A DNA stretch of 64,000 bases from Amoebidium appalachense. Taxonomy: Eukaryota > Ichthyosporea. Under the pieces are notes generated by a model. It was not told where the DNA came from. It saw nothing but the letters and a program-made list of their open reading frames with translations, and did no database searches. The stretch spans positions 4,216,001-4,280,000 of the forward strand of contig CAVNZM010000015.1 in the NCBI GenBank assembly GCA_963693365.1, read 5' to 3'. The position numbers and the translations under genes are program-made. This document shows, one piece after another, positions 15,374 to 64,000 of this stretch (within the stretch, counting starts at the first letter, position 1; each line of letters starts with the position of its first letter).

Positions 15374-16337
15374 CACAATTTAGTACACCGTACAACGGTG
15401 CACAGGTAGTTGAATAACATCTTTATTTGCTCAAATTTTACAAAAACTTTATAAACTCTGGTATGCATAGCACATTCCAAAGGGTGTAAACGCGTGGTTG
15501 GTTATGCAGATCACGCAATTCCAAATGTTGATCTTCCCTCCTTTGAAAAAAAAAATCCTCAGGAGCCTCTGAGAAAATCATTGAAGGTCCTCTCGAATTT
15601 TGGGTGATCTGTGGTATGCAAAAAACCTTCCAAATGTGGATGAGCTTCTAAACGTGCTTTAACTCTGGTATGCATAGTGCATTCCACTAGTTGCTACACT
15701 GGCAAATACCTTGTCCTCGGGCCGCTATTATAACGACACTCAGCGCAGTACACACTAAAAAGTTTAGGCAGCTAAACCTATCACGGGGCGGTTTTAATAA
15801 GCTTATGGTTTAAAGAACCGGTATCAACCCTAACTTGATTAAAGGTGAATACGCAGCAATCCAAGATTTGCATGCACAAACGTACTTATCAAACCAAAAA
15901 AAACTAATGTAAGAGTTACTATGCAATCCCGAACGAACCTGAAAAGGGAAAAAGGAAAAGTATAAAAGGTAAACAACTACCGTTGGCCAGTTTTCTTGTA
16001 AAAGATGCAACTCGAAATATCACAAAGCACACACACAAATGGTGGTTCCTTAGTTCGAAGCCAGCCCGTGTCGGCATAATAATTTAAGGGAGAGAACGTC
16101 GCAGCAAGGTTCTATAAAGGAATTATGCTAGAATGGGAAGGATGAGAAAAAAGACCAAGATAGGGCTGTTGCAGCCATGTTTTTTTTTTTTTTTTTTTTT
16201 TTTTTCGAGGGGGGGCGGGGGAGGGGGGGAGGGGGGAGGGGGAAGAGAGAGAAAGGGGGGGGAGGGAGGGGATGGATGGGGGAAGAAGAAAAAGGGAAGG
16301 AGAGGGGGGGGGGGGGGGGGGGGGGGGGGCTTTATTC
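13742..16337. other. Convergent intergenic region, no gene seen
   Basis: This separates the stop of the + strand transporter from the stop of the - strand DOMON gene. It holds (CA)n(CGCA)n at 14277-14455, (CA)n at 15070-15102, a C13A27-type junction at 15306-15371, and a T-run/G-run block at 16178-16329 ending 8 bp from the DOMON gene's stop codon. A phrase ACTCTGGTATGCATAG recurs at 15454 and 15662. I see no coding segment. Confidence 0.6.
14277..14455. repeat. (CA)n / (CGCA)n compound microsatellite
   Basis: CA repeats flank CGCA tetranucleotide arrays (about 14308-14382 and 14402-14421). This is alternating purine-pyrimidine sequence able to adopt Z-DNA. Confidence 0.9.
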
Positions 16338-25126
<8,789 letters not shown>

Positions 25127-25854
25127 CTGATAAAAGAGTTGTGTTAGAAAGGGACAGTATATGATATGTGCATGTAAGTGTTAATGCATAAGGTTAGGTT
25201 TGCATTGGTTAAGTCTGCCTTGTGCTAATAGTGTCAAGTAGAGTTCGTTTTATTCATAATAGGTCAGCTAGTTTTTGTGGGTATTTAAAGAGAGAAGGTT
25301 GAGATTTGGTACTAGAGGTTACATGTATTTGGGGGACAGCAGTGTCCACCTTGTTGCTAAGGTGGTCAAGTTACACGACAGTAAGTGTACGTAGGATATC
25401 AGATTGTAAAGATGGGATTTTTGTCAAACCACTAATTATCGTTGGGCTTCGCAGCAGCCGGATATGTAAAAGATCTAATGAACTGATGGTTATTAAGGAG
25501 TAATTATAATTTAATGCACTCTGATAGGGAAACAGGCAAACTGCTGCTAGACGTGAAAGAGTGATATCACTCCGACAAAAAATTCACTGTCGGACGTGTG
25601 ATAAAAAAAGAACATACCCACACTCGTTACACAGAAACACACACATACACACCACTTGCCACACAGACACAAACACACGTGCGCAGGCTGCAGGCAGACA
25701 TGTATTCACACACACACATACACACAAACGTTTAGCCCCAAGCACGCACGCAACGGCAGGCGGACAGGCGAGCGGATAGGAACGAAGACAGGCAGGCACA
25801 CACAAGCCCATACATATTTAGGTACACACACACACACACATACGCGCACACACA

Positions 25855-25890
<36 letters not shown>

Positions 25891-25935
25891 TACAAACACA
25901 CACACACACAGTATCATGCGCGCGCGTGTGTGCGT

Positions 25936-25983
<48 letters not shown>

Positions 25984-26214
25984 CACACATAAAAAGGCCG
26001 GTCGTTCGGCATGAAGGTCGGCAACAACGAATGTAGGTAGGCATACACAAGCCCAGACTACAATAGTATAATACCCACAAACAAACACACAAACACACAC
26101 ACACACACACACACACCCACACCCACACCCACACCCACAACACACACACACACATGCACACAGTGTCACACGCACGCACACACGCACGCACACGCCTGGC
26201 ACGTACACGCACGG

Positions 26215-26280
<66 letters not shown>

Positions 26281-27250
26281 CATACACAAATGCGCTCGCG
26301 CGCACGCACACACAAAAACAGACACACACACACACACACACAGACAAACACACACAGCCTGCACGACGTCCCGTTGAAACCCCCCCACCAGCCCTCCGCA
26401 CACCACACCCACTCCCTCCACAACTCAACTAAAACACAGAACACTTTGATATAGAGAGTTTTTCCTTTCAACTTAGAAAGACAAATTATAATTACTGGCA
26501 CCAGATACCGCATAATAACGAGGAAAAACATCACACTTTCCGCTTTTTGTAACATACCTAAAATAGCAGTGCCTCTCCCCCCTTCCACCCTCCCTGTTAG
26601 CGCAATGTCCAGCTCCCTCCCTATCGCCAATGCCCTTGCCACTCTCCTCAGAATCCGTCTCCCCCCCCCTCCCCCTCTCCCCCCCCCCTCCCCCTCTCCA
26701 TACCTAACCCGCCCGCTCTCTCCCCTTTACGCAAATAATACCCAACACCACCACCACCACCGTGTGGTTACAATCACCACATCACTGCGCTTCCTGAGGC
26801 TCAGCCACCACCACCAAACCCTTCTGCTACGTTACAGAATTCACATCCCCTTTTTAAGTAGACCGTGGTTTTGTGGGGGGGGAGTTCACTTACAGCAACA
26901 TTTTCGTTGTGAGGCGACAAAACGATGCGCAGAATGGACTTCGCTCCGGCAAGAGATTGGGCACACTGATTTGTGATGTGTGCACTACGCGTGTGCCATG
27001 TGCGTGTGTTTGTTGGAATGTGGTTACCACTACTTAACCTAGTGTGGGCTGTTTCCAAATGTGTTAAAAGTCTCACGTTAATCAAGGAGCCGCATTACAA
27101 TAAGTGAATGAACGAGCCTCAGACGTGACGTACAGAGGCCGGACTGTAACGGCGACAGGGTGTGAGTGAAAAACGAGAAAATGGAAAAGTGTAAACAAAG
27201 AACAAGCTTGCCCCGGGCTGTGGAATGTTGTCCGAATAAAGCTCCTTATA
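25127..27250. other. Upstream region of the DOMON-b561 gene, CA-rich
   Basis: The missing first exon (ATG and start of the signal peptide) of the minus-strand DOMON gene should lie here, but I cannot fix it. CA-rich arrays occupy 25625-25980 and 26090-26350. A C-rich stretch lies at 26575-26700. AATAAA occurs at 27235. The minus-strand frame at 26500-26640 (RALAIGRELDIALTGRVEGG) has no supporting splice logic. Confidence 0.45.
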
Positions 27251-28118
27251 CCCCAACGAAGTGGGTTTTATGAACGACTCAATTTTTTTTTCTTCTTTTG
27301 ACTGGATTTATTCAACGGAAAGATATGCAAGTATGCACGGCATACAGAGAAGACAATAAAAACTTCACGAGTTATCCAGTAACAAGTGCATACTGAGATA
27401 CCTGAACACTGTGTGAAAATCATATAAAAAAGATCATCAATAAACCCGAGTCAAAAGAATTTTTTTTTTTTGCAAGGTAAAGATTTTAAATCAATATATG
27501 TATTACAAAATGCAAATGTTGAAAAAACAAAACCCCACGGCGAACTCTACTTCCCGCCGTGATCCGACGGGAGTTGCGGCATCATCATAGTTGACACCAG
27601 AACAAATTTAAACCACGTCCATATTATAACTTATGCGTTGAAGGTTATAAATAATACATATCGTTACTGGCCTGCATCACACACACAGGCTTATGGAATT
27701 TTTCCTAGTCTACAACTTTACCATATAATATCCTATCCTTTTACAACATACGTATAGGCACAAGTTCTGCACATTATGTAACAGTATCATAATCATACAG
27801 CAATTTTGCAAAAAGCAAGCCACTGCGTTTGATTGGCGCAGGACATTTAGAATGCAGTATCATCCAATCAGGTAATCTAGCTAAATATAGGCGCAGTATA
27901 AATACCTCGTACAGTACGTGATCAGTGCACAAAACAGGTGTACACAGTTGCACAGGTGTATAATTATAAAGTGATGAGATCCGGCTCTCCCATTCGGAAA
28001 CAGTTACATACTGAGTCCGACTACATAGTCAGGCCGCTAGCGCTAGCCTACGGAGCCAACCCTCCCCTTCCCCCCCCCCCCCCCTCTTTCTCACGTACAG
28101 AAGAGTCTCAAGAGCTCG

Positions 28119-28367
<249 letters not shown>

Positions 28368-29227
28368 TGAGAACATACCCCAGGCCACAGGGCGCGGCGA
28401 GTTCGCACCACTTTTACACCTTTACACATTTGCTGCACCTATACGAAGCTTCATTTTGCAATGCATATGGCCCCTCGAACTTGGACAGAAAAAACATGTT
28501 GCACAAGTTCCGGTGGTCAGTTGCTGAATATTTATATTTACAATAATATGGATTCGAGATCAAACATAAACTTTAAATTGCATGACATATGGACAGCCGA
28601 CGTGTAACCATTTTTTATTGGTCAGATGATCCAATAGATTTATTGGCTTTATAATATATACAGGCGCTTTGTTGGAACTTCATAACTAAACGAACATAAC
28701 ATTGCAATATTCAGTCCCGCCATGGTGCACGTGCACCATCCCATCGCGAATTCGGAATGGCATTGACCAAAAACAATACCCCCACTTTGTTAAATTTTGC
28801 AAAAAAAAAAAAAAAAAAAAAAAAAAAACAAATGCACACAATCGCAAATTTTTTATTTTATTTTGCCACTAGCTCCTATTTTAGATATGTGGCCTTTTCT
28901 ACTATATGTCCCCCTGGGCACCATTCAAACTTGTGGCTCCGCGATCACATACCACCCACACCCAAAAAACACCCACCCATATTCCGTTCACCAAAAAATA
29001 ACAGAAAACACGGTCTCCCACACAAACACAAACGAATAATTTTCGAAGAACAAAACGTGAGCGTTCCCTTAAGTCTTCCAGGATCTAGGGCGTCTATAGA
29101 CATGTAATTTTGTTATTGCATCACACAACCAGACTATAATAAGGGACTTGCATACAGCGCGCGTGTCGATCGAAATAATGCAAATCGGAACTAATTAACA
29201 GCGATTATGCATATGTTACATCTAGTA

Positions 29228-29228
29228 G

Positions 29229-29263
<35 letters not shown>

Positions 29264-29348
29264 ACCCAAACAAAAACAAAAACAAAAACAAAAACAAAAA
29301 ACAAAAACAAAAACAAAAACAAAAACAAAAACAAAAACAAAAAAAAAA
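29228..29348. repeat. C-run followed by (AAAAAC)n
   Basis: A poly-C tract of about 35 nt is followed by about 12 AAAAAC hexamers ending in an A-run. Confidence 0.95.
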
Positions 29349-29703
29349 CTTCCCTCCCCAAAATGGAGGGGAAAAAGGGAAGCGAAAAAACAATGTCTCA
29401 CTTTTTTGTGCACATGCGAGGCATACCAAGCCCCAGTCCAGGACTTCGCCCACGAACAAACACATATCGAAGCATAGATGCAAACGACTGCAGATAAAAA
29501 AGACTCGCAACCAAAAATAGAATGCCCAATTATGGTTAAAAAAGTCATGTCTCCGGTCCCCCTAGATCCAGTTTCACATAACCTGCTACCCCACGTAAAT
29601 GTATCTGTTCAAAACAGGCAGTTCAAATTCTAATGGATGATGTGTGAAAACCACGTTTGGGGCCGTATAAGGTTTCCACCGTTACGTGCACGGCATTGCG
29701 GAA

Positions 29704-29747
<44 letters not shown>

Positions 29748-30076
29748 AGGCTGATTTCGAGCGTGTGTCTATTTAACATAAATAATACATTAGAACCCGT
29801 CAGATGCAGAACAACCGACGTTCCAGGTCTCAAAAATCGAAGGGGGGGCCCGTTCAATGAACGGAAAGTCTCCCCCCTGGCCTTCAACTGGCCCCAAAGG
29901 AACAATAAACAAAAATGCCCACCGACAAAAACATGACGCGTCGCCATGCTTGGCAGGGAACGGGAGGGGAAAAAGTCTGAAAAAACCAAAAAAAATAAGA
30001 AAGAATACAAAAAGTAAGCTTGACGCACGTTCCGCCCGCGTGCATCCTTCCTTGCACGTACACACATCCGACGCGT

Positions 30077-30373
30077 TCATATACCACCCCGCTCTGGCGT
30101 CTCATCACATAGATATCTCATGTTTGCCTGTGTGGGACTCTTCACGCCATCTGTGGCTTCGCTCCCCACCGACAATCGTGCTGTGGATTCACCGTTTGCA
30201 TCCGTTTCCGTCCCAGTCACCAACTCGTATCCATCGTCCGAGATGCTTCCGTTTTCATCCTCCTCTCCAATAGAAAACGGCGGTAGAGTCTGCGGGCGTA
30301 TTGTTTGTGCTGCGGTGAAAGCCGGGATTAGATTTGGGATTAATGCTACAGGGGGTGCATTTACGATTACGAT
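30077..30373 (-). CDS. Possible alternative last exon of the PKA-like kinase gene
   Basis: A 98-codon minus-strand frame follows CACCTAG| and ends PERGGI-stop. It starts IVIVNAPPVALIPNLIPAF (hydrophobic) and continues into an acidic stretch (GEEDENGSISDDGYELVTGT). It joins in phase 0 to a candidate small exon at 31046-31119 (CSLVPDCLLLLCCYWTT). That exon in turn accepts the phase-1 donor of the kinase exon at 31167 (G|GTGAGT). If spliced this way the kinase gains a hydrophobic, Cys-rich segment and an acidic tail of about 120 residues. If the intron is retained, translation stops at 31159. No homology is recognised. Confidence 0.4.
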   Translation of the reverse strand: MVIVNAPPVALIPNLIPAFTAAQTIRPQTLPPFSIGEEDENGSISDDGYELVTGTETDANGESTARLSVGSEATDGVKSPTQANMRYLCDETPERGGI

Positions 30374-30536
30374 CTAGGTGAGATTGATAGCTGAATTCTG
30401 CCGTGCCAGCTGCGTCCGGAAAGGTTTGGTGCAAGCACAAAAGGGACAGATGGTACATGTTACCACCGCAAATGGCCAAAACCACTCTTTGACTGTATAG
30501 GATAAACCACATGGAAGAGGTGCACAGAGAAACCGA

Positions 30537-30820
30537 GGAGAGAGAGGGGGGGGGGGGGGTGGGGGGGGGGGGGGGGGGGGGGGGAGAGCCGGGAAAGGGG
30601 GGGGGGGGAGGAGAGAGAGGGGGGGGGGGAGCCGGGAAAGGGGGGAGGGGGGGAGGGAGAGAGGGGGGGGGGGGGAGGAGGGAGGAAGAGAGAGAGGGGT
30701 GGGAGGGGGAAGAGAGAGAGAGGGAAGGGGAGAGAGAGAGAGGATTGAGAGGGGGGGGAGAAGAGAGGGAGGGAGGGAGGGAGGGAGGGAGAGAGAGAGA
30801 GGAGGGGGAGAGAGAGGGGG

Positions 30821-30898
<78 letters not shown>

Positions 30899-30943
30899 GA
30901 GAGAGAGCATTTTTTTGGGTGTGTGTGTGTGTATGTGTGTGTA

Positions 30944-31003
<60 letters not shown>

Positions 31004-31005
31004 TG

Positions 31006-31035
<30 letters not shown>
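30537..31035. repeat. G-rich, (GA)n and (GT)n compound simple sequence
   Basis: G-run blocks at 30547-30680, GGGA/GA mixtures to 30827, (GA)n at 30828-30906, (GT)n at 30920-30998 and a G-run at 31007-31035. The whole block would be one intron if the long kinase C-terminus is used. Confidence 0.9.
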
Positions 31036-31036
<1 letters not shown>

Positions 31037-31158
31037 TCTGTGTACCATTGATAGTGTAGCCGCACATGTGGTCCAATAGCAACAGAGCAAAAGCAAACAA
31101 TCCGGAACCAAAGAACACACTGTCATGGTATTATTGTGAAGCATGGATGGGAGTGAGC

Positions 31159-39957
<8,799 letters not shown>

Positions 39958-40506
39958 TTGAACTTGTTGTGCCTGTGTACGTGTGTGTGTGTGTGTGTAC
40001 GTGTGGATGGATGTGTGTACGTGTGTGTGTATGTGTGTACGCAGGTGTACGTGTGGGTGGGTGGGTGTATGGGTGGATGTGTGTGAGTGTGTGGGTGGAT
40101 AGGCGGGTGTGTGTGCATGTATACGTGTGCTTACGTGTGTGTGTGAGCGTCAGTGTTTTTTTCTGAAGTGTGGGTGTGTATGTAAGTTTGAGTACGCGTG
40201 TATGTGTGTGCACATGCAGATGCACGTGTTGTGAGTGTGTGTGTGTGTGTGCCTGTCTGTGTGTGTGTGTGTGTGTGTGTATGTGCACGCCCGCGCACGA
40301 GTCAGTGCATTTGTGAGTGTACAAACCATGTGAGTGTTCATTGTAGAAGGGGGGGGGGGGGGGGGTATAGACACGGAGCCCGGGGAGAAGGGTGGAGGGG
40401 GGAGTTAAGACGTGATTCGTGAAAAGAAATCTAAATATGTCTAATGTATAAAAAAGGTGTCCTACGCGAACGACCAATGGCATGCAAAAACGAACTCTAC
40501 ACGAAG

Positions 40507-40541
<35 letters not shown>

Positions 40542-41327
40542 CTCCCGAAACAACATAAGGCAGATTACAAAGTACACATAAAGAGTATGCATCGTAACCA
40601 GAAGAGGGGGGGTAGGGATGGGGGTGGGGATGGGGTGGGGATGGGTTGAAAGCAAAGGGTTGAAAGCAAAGAGCTGATGTCGAAGGAAGATTGGAAAAAA
40701 AAAAAAGAAAAAAAAAGGTAATAAGTTGTGCCAGTGTATCAAAGCAGGAAAAGCTGCAACATCACAACACCAAAAAAAAAAAAGAAGAAGAAAACTCCAG
40801 GAATTAACAAAACCCTTCCGCCTTCCCGCCCGCCCGTGCGCTCACACTAATATTTTACACAACACGCACATGGCAACAGACCTCCTCGCACCATATGCTA
40901 TATCTACTCTTTGATCCATTTCCTCTTGCCCCCCCCCCCCCCCCACACCCCCCACCCCCCTACACACACACACACACACTCAAACACAAACACGTACACC
41001 AGCGAGTGCAAATGTGTTTGTGTGTGTGTGTGTGTGTGCGCGAGCGCGCGTGAGTGAGCGCTGCATGTCCATGTGCATGTGTGTGTTCTTGTATGCCCAC
41101 GTGCATGTATGTGTGCGTGCGCTTATGGGTGTATAAGTGCGAGTACTTTTAATGTTATTATTAGCGTTGTTATTATTAACGCGCTCGGGGGGGGAGAGGG
41201 GGGGGGGAGGGAGGGGGTCAAGGCCTTTGCCAAATACAGAATATGTGATACGGTCCAGGGGAAAGAAAGTGGCGGGGGGAAAGGAGGAGTAGGTGGGGGG
41301 AGGGGGGGGGGGGCAGAGAGGGGGGCT

Positions 41328-41430
41328 TGAATAATGCGTCATAAAGTACGAATTACACATGAACAACGGATAACACGATGCAGAGTGCAAACCATACATA
41401 AAGAGTATGCATAATAGGCACAGCGCAAGG
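41328..41430 (+). repeat. Dispersed repeat copy C
   Basis: Contains AATGCGTC, AAAGTACGAATTACACATGA, ACAACGGATAACACGATGCA, CATACATAAAGAGTATGCAT and AATAGGCACAGCGCAA, then a G-run. It aligns with the 5' part of copy B at 50325-50410. Confidence 0.85.
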
Positions 41431-42157
41431 GGGGGGGGGGGGGGGAAGAGCCACGAGCTCCAGCCATGCCTATGGCTTCTCTAAAATAGGTCAAGCAAGT
41501 TCCGTATACACACATGCGGGCGCGCGCGTGCGCACCCGCACCTGCACCTGCACACCCACCCACACACACGCACACACACACCCAAAAAAAAAAAAAAAAA
41601 AAAAGGATGCAAATCTAGAGAGATACACGCTCTATGTGCAGCGTGTAGCACACAAATCATGAGTTAACGTCTGGGACTCACACATGGCTGTGCACAGACA
41701 TGCAAGCACGCCCCAGATGGAGGCGCAAAGACACACACGTGCACACACACACGCACACCAATTCTCACAAGAAGACTTTCAACAAAATGGCAGCAGATCA
41801 CAACTACTTGAAAGTCTGATGCTAAGCACAAAGCTGCACAAAAATGTGCGGGTTACGGTATTCAAAATAAATGAGTGTGCCCTAGTAGGCTTCAAGTATA
41901 CACGGCACTCGATAGATCATTTGAGAGTTTTGAACGACGTTTTGGCAAGGTGCAGCCTAACAGTCGAAACGACAGTTTCCTTTTCTTGTGCCGCAATAGA
42001 ACCAACTCCACGTGGAGATCAGATGTGCTAAAGAAGCACGACCAAAGAGGAGAGAATCTTTCGGAGAACGAAGAACCCCAGTGTGTGGCAGAGGAAGGCG
42101 GGGGGAGGGGGGGGGAGGGGGGAGGGGGGAGGGATTAGTTTTGGGAGTGGCACATAC

Positions 42158-42238
42158 CAGCATTTTCGAAGGTTAGAAGGGGACACCCGTCCCTGGTAAC
42201 GAAGTCGGAGAGTAGGCGGCGGTTAAAGGGTTGAAGAC
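42158..42238 (-). CDS. Candidate single exon, gene unknown
   Basis: The minus strand reads a pyrimidine tract and CCCGAG|GT, then 26 codons (LQPFNRRLLSDFVTRDGCPL, then LTFENA) and a donor G|GTATGT. A C-run follows about 25 nt downstream in the transcript, as at other donors in this window. It could be an upstream exon of the kinase (its phase 1 end does not fit the kinase exon 39603-39957 directly) or belong to another gene. I recognise no family. Confidence 0.35.
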
Positions 42239-44373
42239 CTCGGGAAAAAGGGAGACACAGTCCTCGTTCTTTAAAAGGAGAAAGAATATCTAGCGACCCT
42301 TTTGCTTCACTAATTCGCTTCTCGTTTGCAATTTTTTTTTAAAATGTGCTACTCCGCGGAAGTTATGGAAAAATGGAGAGTGTCAGAAAAGAAGGAGCGA
42401 CTCCTAGCTCAACGGGGCTGTGTATTACATTATCATCTTTCAGCTTCAAAAACCATCAAGCTCGCTTCACTCCTTTCTTTCTCAATGCTGTTGTCCTGCT
42501 GCTACGCGAATGCCATGTGCATATTTGTAGGGAACGACAGAAAACATCTGCAAGCTAACTTCAGCATGTAAATTTAGTTCAGCTTTTCCTTCTCCACCAC
42601 TAGAACAAAGGCGGGCTTTTCCCAGCGGAGTATAGTTCGTGTAAAGCAGGTGTGAGAACCAGAAGCAAAACTACGTTTCCCTTTCAAACTGACGTTCCTA
42701 CAAAAACTAATGCCACGCAGGTGACAAACAATTACTATAAAGTAACGTTGACCAAAAACTTTTTTCGTTCGCTAGCGCGTTAGTACTCTGCGCAAAAGAA
42801 AAAGCAGATTTTGTGCTCAGAAGCTCAAGTGCACAAAGCCTTTCAAGGAAACCCCCCTAGATCAGTGATGGAAACCCAGAAGCTAGGGTGAGTGAGCCCC
42901 CTTGCAGTGCCCCACCTTGGTCTGAGTGTGTGAGAGATTTCTCATACAAGTATGCCACGGTGGCTGGAAAACAGAGAAGTTTCTGCTACTGAGAGCAAAG
43001 CATTTTTAGCATCCATGCTGAAACCAGTTAGTAAAATGCATATTCCATGTGCACGTATCATCAAGCCGTGATAGGCCTAAGCCTTCTTTACGGAAAAAAC
43101 CGGAAATTTAGAAAAGATATGCTGAACAGAAATACTGATTTGATTACTTGTACGTTTATGTGCGTGCAAAAGGACATACTTTTATATGGGTAATAACATG
43201 TAATAATCCAGCTTAGCTGCTTTTAGGATGAATGATGGAGTCGGAGCTAGGAGGTGGGAGTAGAAAACAAAATATGACCTTGCCGTGAATTGTGGGGTTG
43301 TATTGATAAGTTATGATCCCGGGAGAACCACTCTCAAAAATAGCCCCAATCATCATCTTCGAAAGCTTTGCGACTTGAATCTCCCTTGGTGTAGGGGGGT
43401 TTTCTGATTCTCCCTTGAAACTCCAAGCCTTCAGGCTTCTTGTTTGGTACAGACACATTTACAAGATAAATTAGTCTTTTCCTTCCACATTTTTATGTTA
43501 TATTTTATTAAAAAATTCTTTATTCCATGGGACATTCAAGTGTCGGGATCTCTTAAATTTAGAGCACGGCTCAGGATTCCAGGATTCAAGCCACATTGCC
43601 TGCGCCCCTCGGCCCCTCGGCGCACGTACCAGGTCCGTGATCACAAATTCACATCCGTGATCACTGGATGACCAAGGGCGAATCAACCTTGAGGCCTCCT
43701 AGATACAATCTACACTAGGAGGCCTTGGGGCGAATGGATGTTGTCAAGATTAGATCGCAAACAAACTCTATGATGATATTTTCATTTTTTTAAAACATAA
43801 CCATATAGGTACATATTTAGAGATCTGTCACTCTTGAACTTACAGAACTCTCTGAGTTCAAAAGTCCCTAGAGCTATATGCATATATGGCAGGGCATGCC
43901 CAACAGCGCCAAGTCCAATCGCTGACGCGGTTGATGATTGGACAAACTGCACGATTTGAAAAAGGAATATTTGAGCATTCAAAGCATTTTAAATTCTTGT
44001 TTGCCGTCTGTCTTATTCGGCTAGGCAAGCGAAAAAACTTAATATTCTTTCGTAAAGAGAGTGTGAGTCACCAAAAACCAAATTCCCTACAGTGCTACCG
44101 ACAATTGAAGCCGCTGCCGCCGGCGGCGGAGAACATTCAAGTGAAAACACAAAACAACGGACCGCATGATTTGTCAAATATCACACTCACTTTATGGACA
44201 GTGCGAGAGTGATTGCTCATTGGCTATGATGAGTAGCCGGCCGCGGGGCATGACCGGGGGCGAGGGGGGGGGGGGGGGGGGGGGGGGGGATCAGCCACGC
44301 ACACATCCACTGTGACACACACGGTGACACGCACGTGTACACACACACACACTCTCTCTCTCTCTCTCGCACG

Positions 44374-44407
<34 letters not shown>

Positions 44408-44953
44408 GCGCGCGTGCGAGATTGAGAGAGAGGGAGAGAGGGAGAGGGATAGGGAGAGAGAGAGAGCTCAGTGACTGAACAGCATGACCCATCAATATCC
44501 GGCAACGTTGCCCCGAGGCTCCGGACCAAGGCCTCCTTAATATCTATCCCTTGCTCCAGACACACACACAATTACATGGCACACATGCACACACGCGCGC
44601 GCGCGCACTGGAAGACGTACACACGCATGCTTTGTCACAGTCATACCGTATATACACATACACACACCAATGATGTGGGACGGTGTAGGACGGTCACACA
44701 CACATACACGGATACCGACACACAGACAGCGCCTTGCCTTGAGCAAAATTTGATGCAGACATGCCAAGAAGGTTAAATTCAAAGGAGGGGAACAGAGGAG
44801 GCACTAGTACTGAGGGTGCATGTGTACGTATGTATTACGTGTGTGTGCGCATGCGTACGCGTGTGTGCGTGTATGTGTGTGTGTGTGTATGCGTGTGTGT
44901 GTGTGCGTGTGTGTGTGTGTGTGTGTGTGCGTGTGTGTGCGCGCGCGCCTTCT

Positions 44954-44988
<35 letters not shown>

Positions 44989-45378
44989 GTGGGGGGGGGG
45001 GGGGGGGGGAGGGTCTACTATCGAAACGGTACCTTGCTGCACGTTACAACTTTTTACTGACTGCACAAATCAAGAAGATAAGCATCATTCCTGAGCCATT
45101 TATTCACAGGTTTTTTATCCTAATATGGCGATTAACCGTGGTTCAAGCCAGCACTAAATACCACACCAGATTACACCAAGGTCAGGGATTTCCAAGGTGT
45201 ATGTTGTAGAATTCAAATCGAGTTAGTGGTTACTGAATATTCCCCTCCTGGTCGTTCTGAACACCGTATATATCCACACCGGTGGTTTCATTTTCTTGAT
45301 CTTGTAACCCTGCCCCGTCAAAATCTTGGGTCAGCAAGCCATCACTCAGTGCAAAACATAGCAACTACAGCCCCCCCC

Positions 45379-45409
<31 letters not shown>

Positions 45410-45494
45410 ACACACCACCACACACACACACCCACCCACCCACCAAAAAAAAGAAAAGAAAAGAAAAGAAAAGAAAAAAGAAAGAAAGAAAAAG

Positions 45495-45577
<83 letters not shown>

Positions 45578-45621
45578 CCGCCCGCCCGCACGCACACACA
45601 CACCCACGCCCACACCCACCC

Positions 45622-45674
<53 letters not shown>

Positions 45675-45720
45675 AAATAGAAAGGTCATCCCATACAGAA
45701 CTTCGAACGCCGGTCAGTAC

Positions 45721-64000
<18,280 letters not shown>

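Larger units (their letters stand above)
39958..44480. other. Region upstream of the kinase, mostly unassigned
   Basis: Contains a GT-rich block (39970-40300), poly-C at 40505-40538, dispersed repeat copy C, and about 2 kb of mixed-composition sequence at 42250-44200 with no convincing gene. A minus-strand frame at 43213-43458 (REIQVAKLSKMMIGAIFE) is protein-like but has no splice or family support. TGATTGG occurs at 43935. Confidence 0.4.

Noticed and set aside
26166-26642. Minus-strand frame RALAIGRELDIALTGRVEGG as first exon of the DOMON gene
   Set aside because: No signal-peptide-like ATG start and no donor in the phase needed by the exon at 25126.
43213-43458. Minus-strand frame with REIQVAKLSKMMIGAIFESG
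   Set aside because: Protein-like composition but no family motif, no splice context and ordinary length for a chance frame.
45120-45150. GGTTCAAGCC resembling a tRNA B-box
   Set aside because: No A-box at a usable distance and no cloverleaf can be drawn.

Overview
This is nuclear DNA from an intron-rich eukaryote. The genes are broken into many short exons (about 35-450 nt) joined at GT-AG introns of roughly 0.4-2.3 kb. Most intron sequence is microsatellite: (GT)n/(CA)n, poly-C/poly-G tracts up to about 80 nt, and (GA)n/(CT)n. No bacterial, viral or organellar gene organisation is visible, and I see no rRNA gene or intact tRNA gene. The gene set (sugar-transporter-like SLC45 protein, haem DOMON-cytochrome b561 protein, PKA-like kinase) is widespread among eukaryotes. 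I can say 'free-living-type protist or other intron-rich eukaryote' but cannot place it further.

Layout. (1) 1-8.6 kb: short, nearly intronless genes among tandem repeats. They are a coiled-coil/proline-rich protein (+, 1183/1449-2450), a small two-span membrane protein fragment (-, 4539-4859) and a double Cys/His-cluster protein (+, 5116-5598). A poly-C minisatellite lies at 2.8-4.1 kb and a tRNA-like retroposon at 7.9-8.04 kb. (2) 8.65-13.74 kb, + strand: a four-exon SLC45/sucrose-transporter-like gene. (3) 16.34-25.13 kb, - strand: a ten-exon gene with three DOMON domains followed by a cytochrome b561 domain. (4) 30.1/31.16-39.96 kb, - strand: a PKA-like AGC kinase in ten exons, with two possible C-termini. 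(5) about 45.7-60.4 kb, - strand: a chain of about 20 phase-compatible exons for an unrecognised helical, solenoid-like protein with an acidic/basic tail. Its ends are not resolved.

Exon borders were read by eye from GT/AG sites, codon phase and protein logic. For genes 2-5 the phases agree at almost every junction; the one clear failure is a single-nucleotide deficit in the third DOMON. The genes do not form an obvious pathway. What unites the window is intron architecture. Many donors are followed within about 45 nt by a C-run in the transcript, and many acceptors sit at the end of (CA)n arrays. A dispersed repeat with an internal G-run is inserted repeatedly in one orientation. The heptamer TGATTGG/CCAATCA recurs in exons, introns and flanks far more often than chance.
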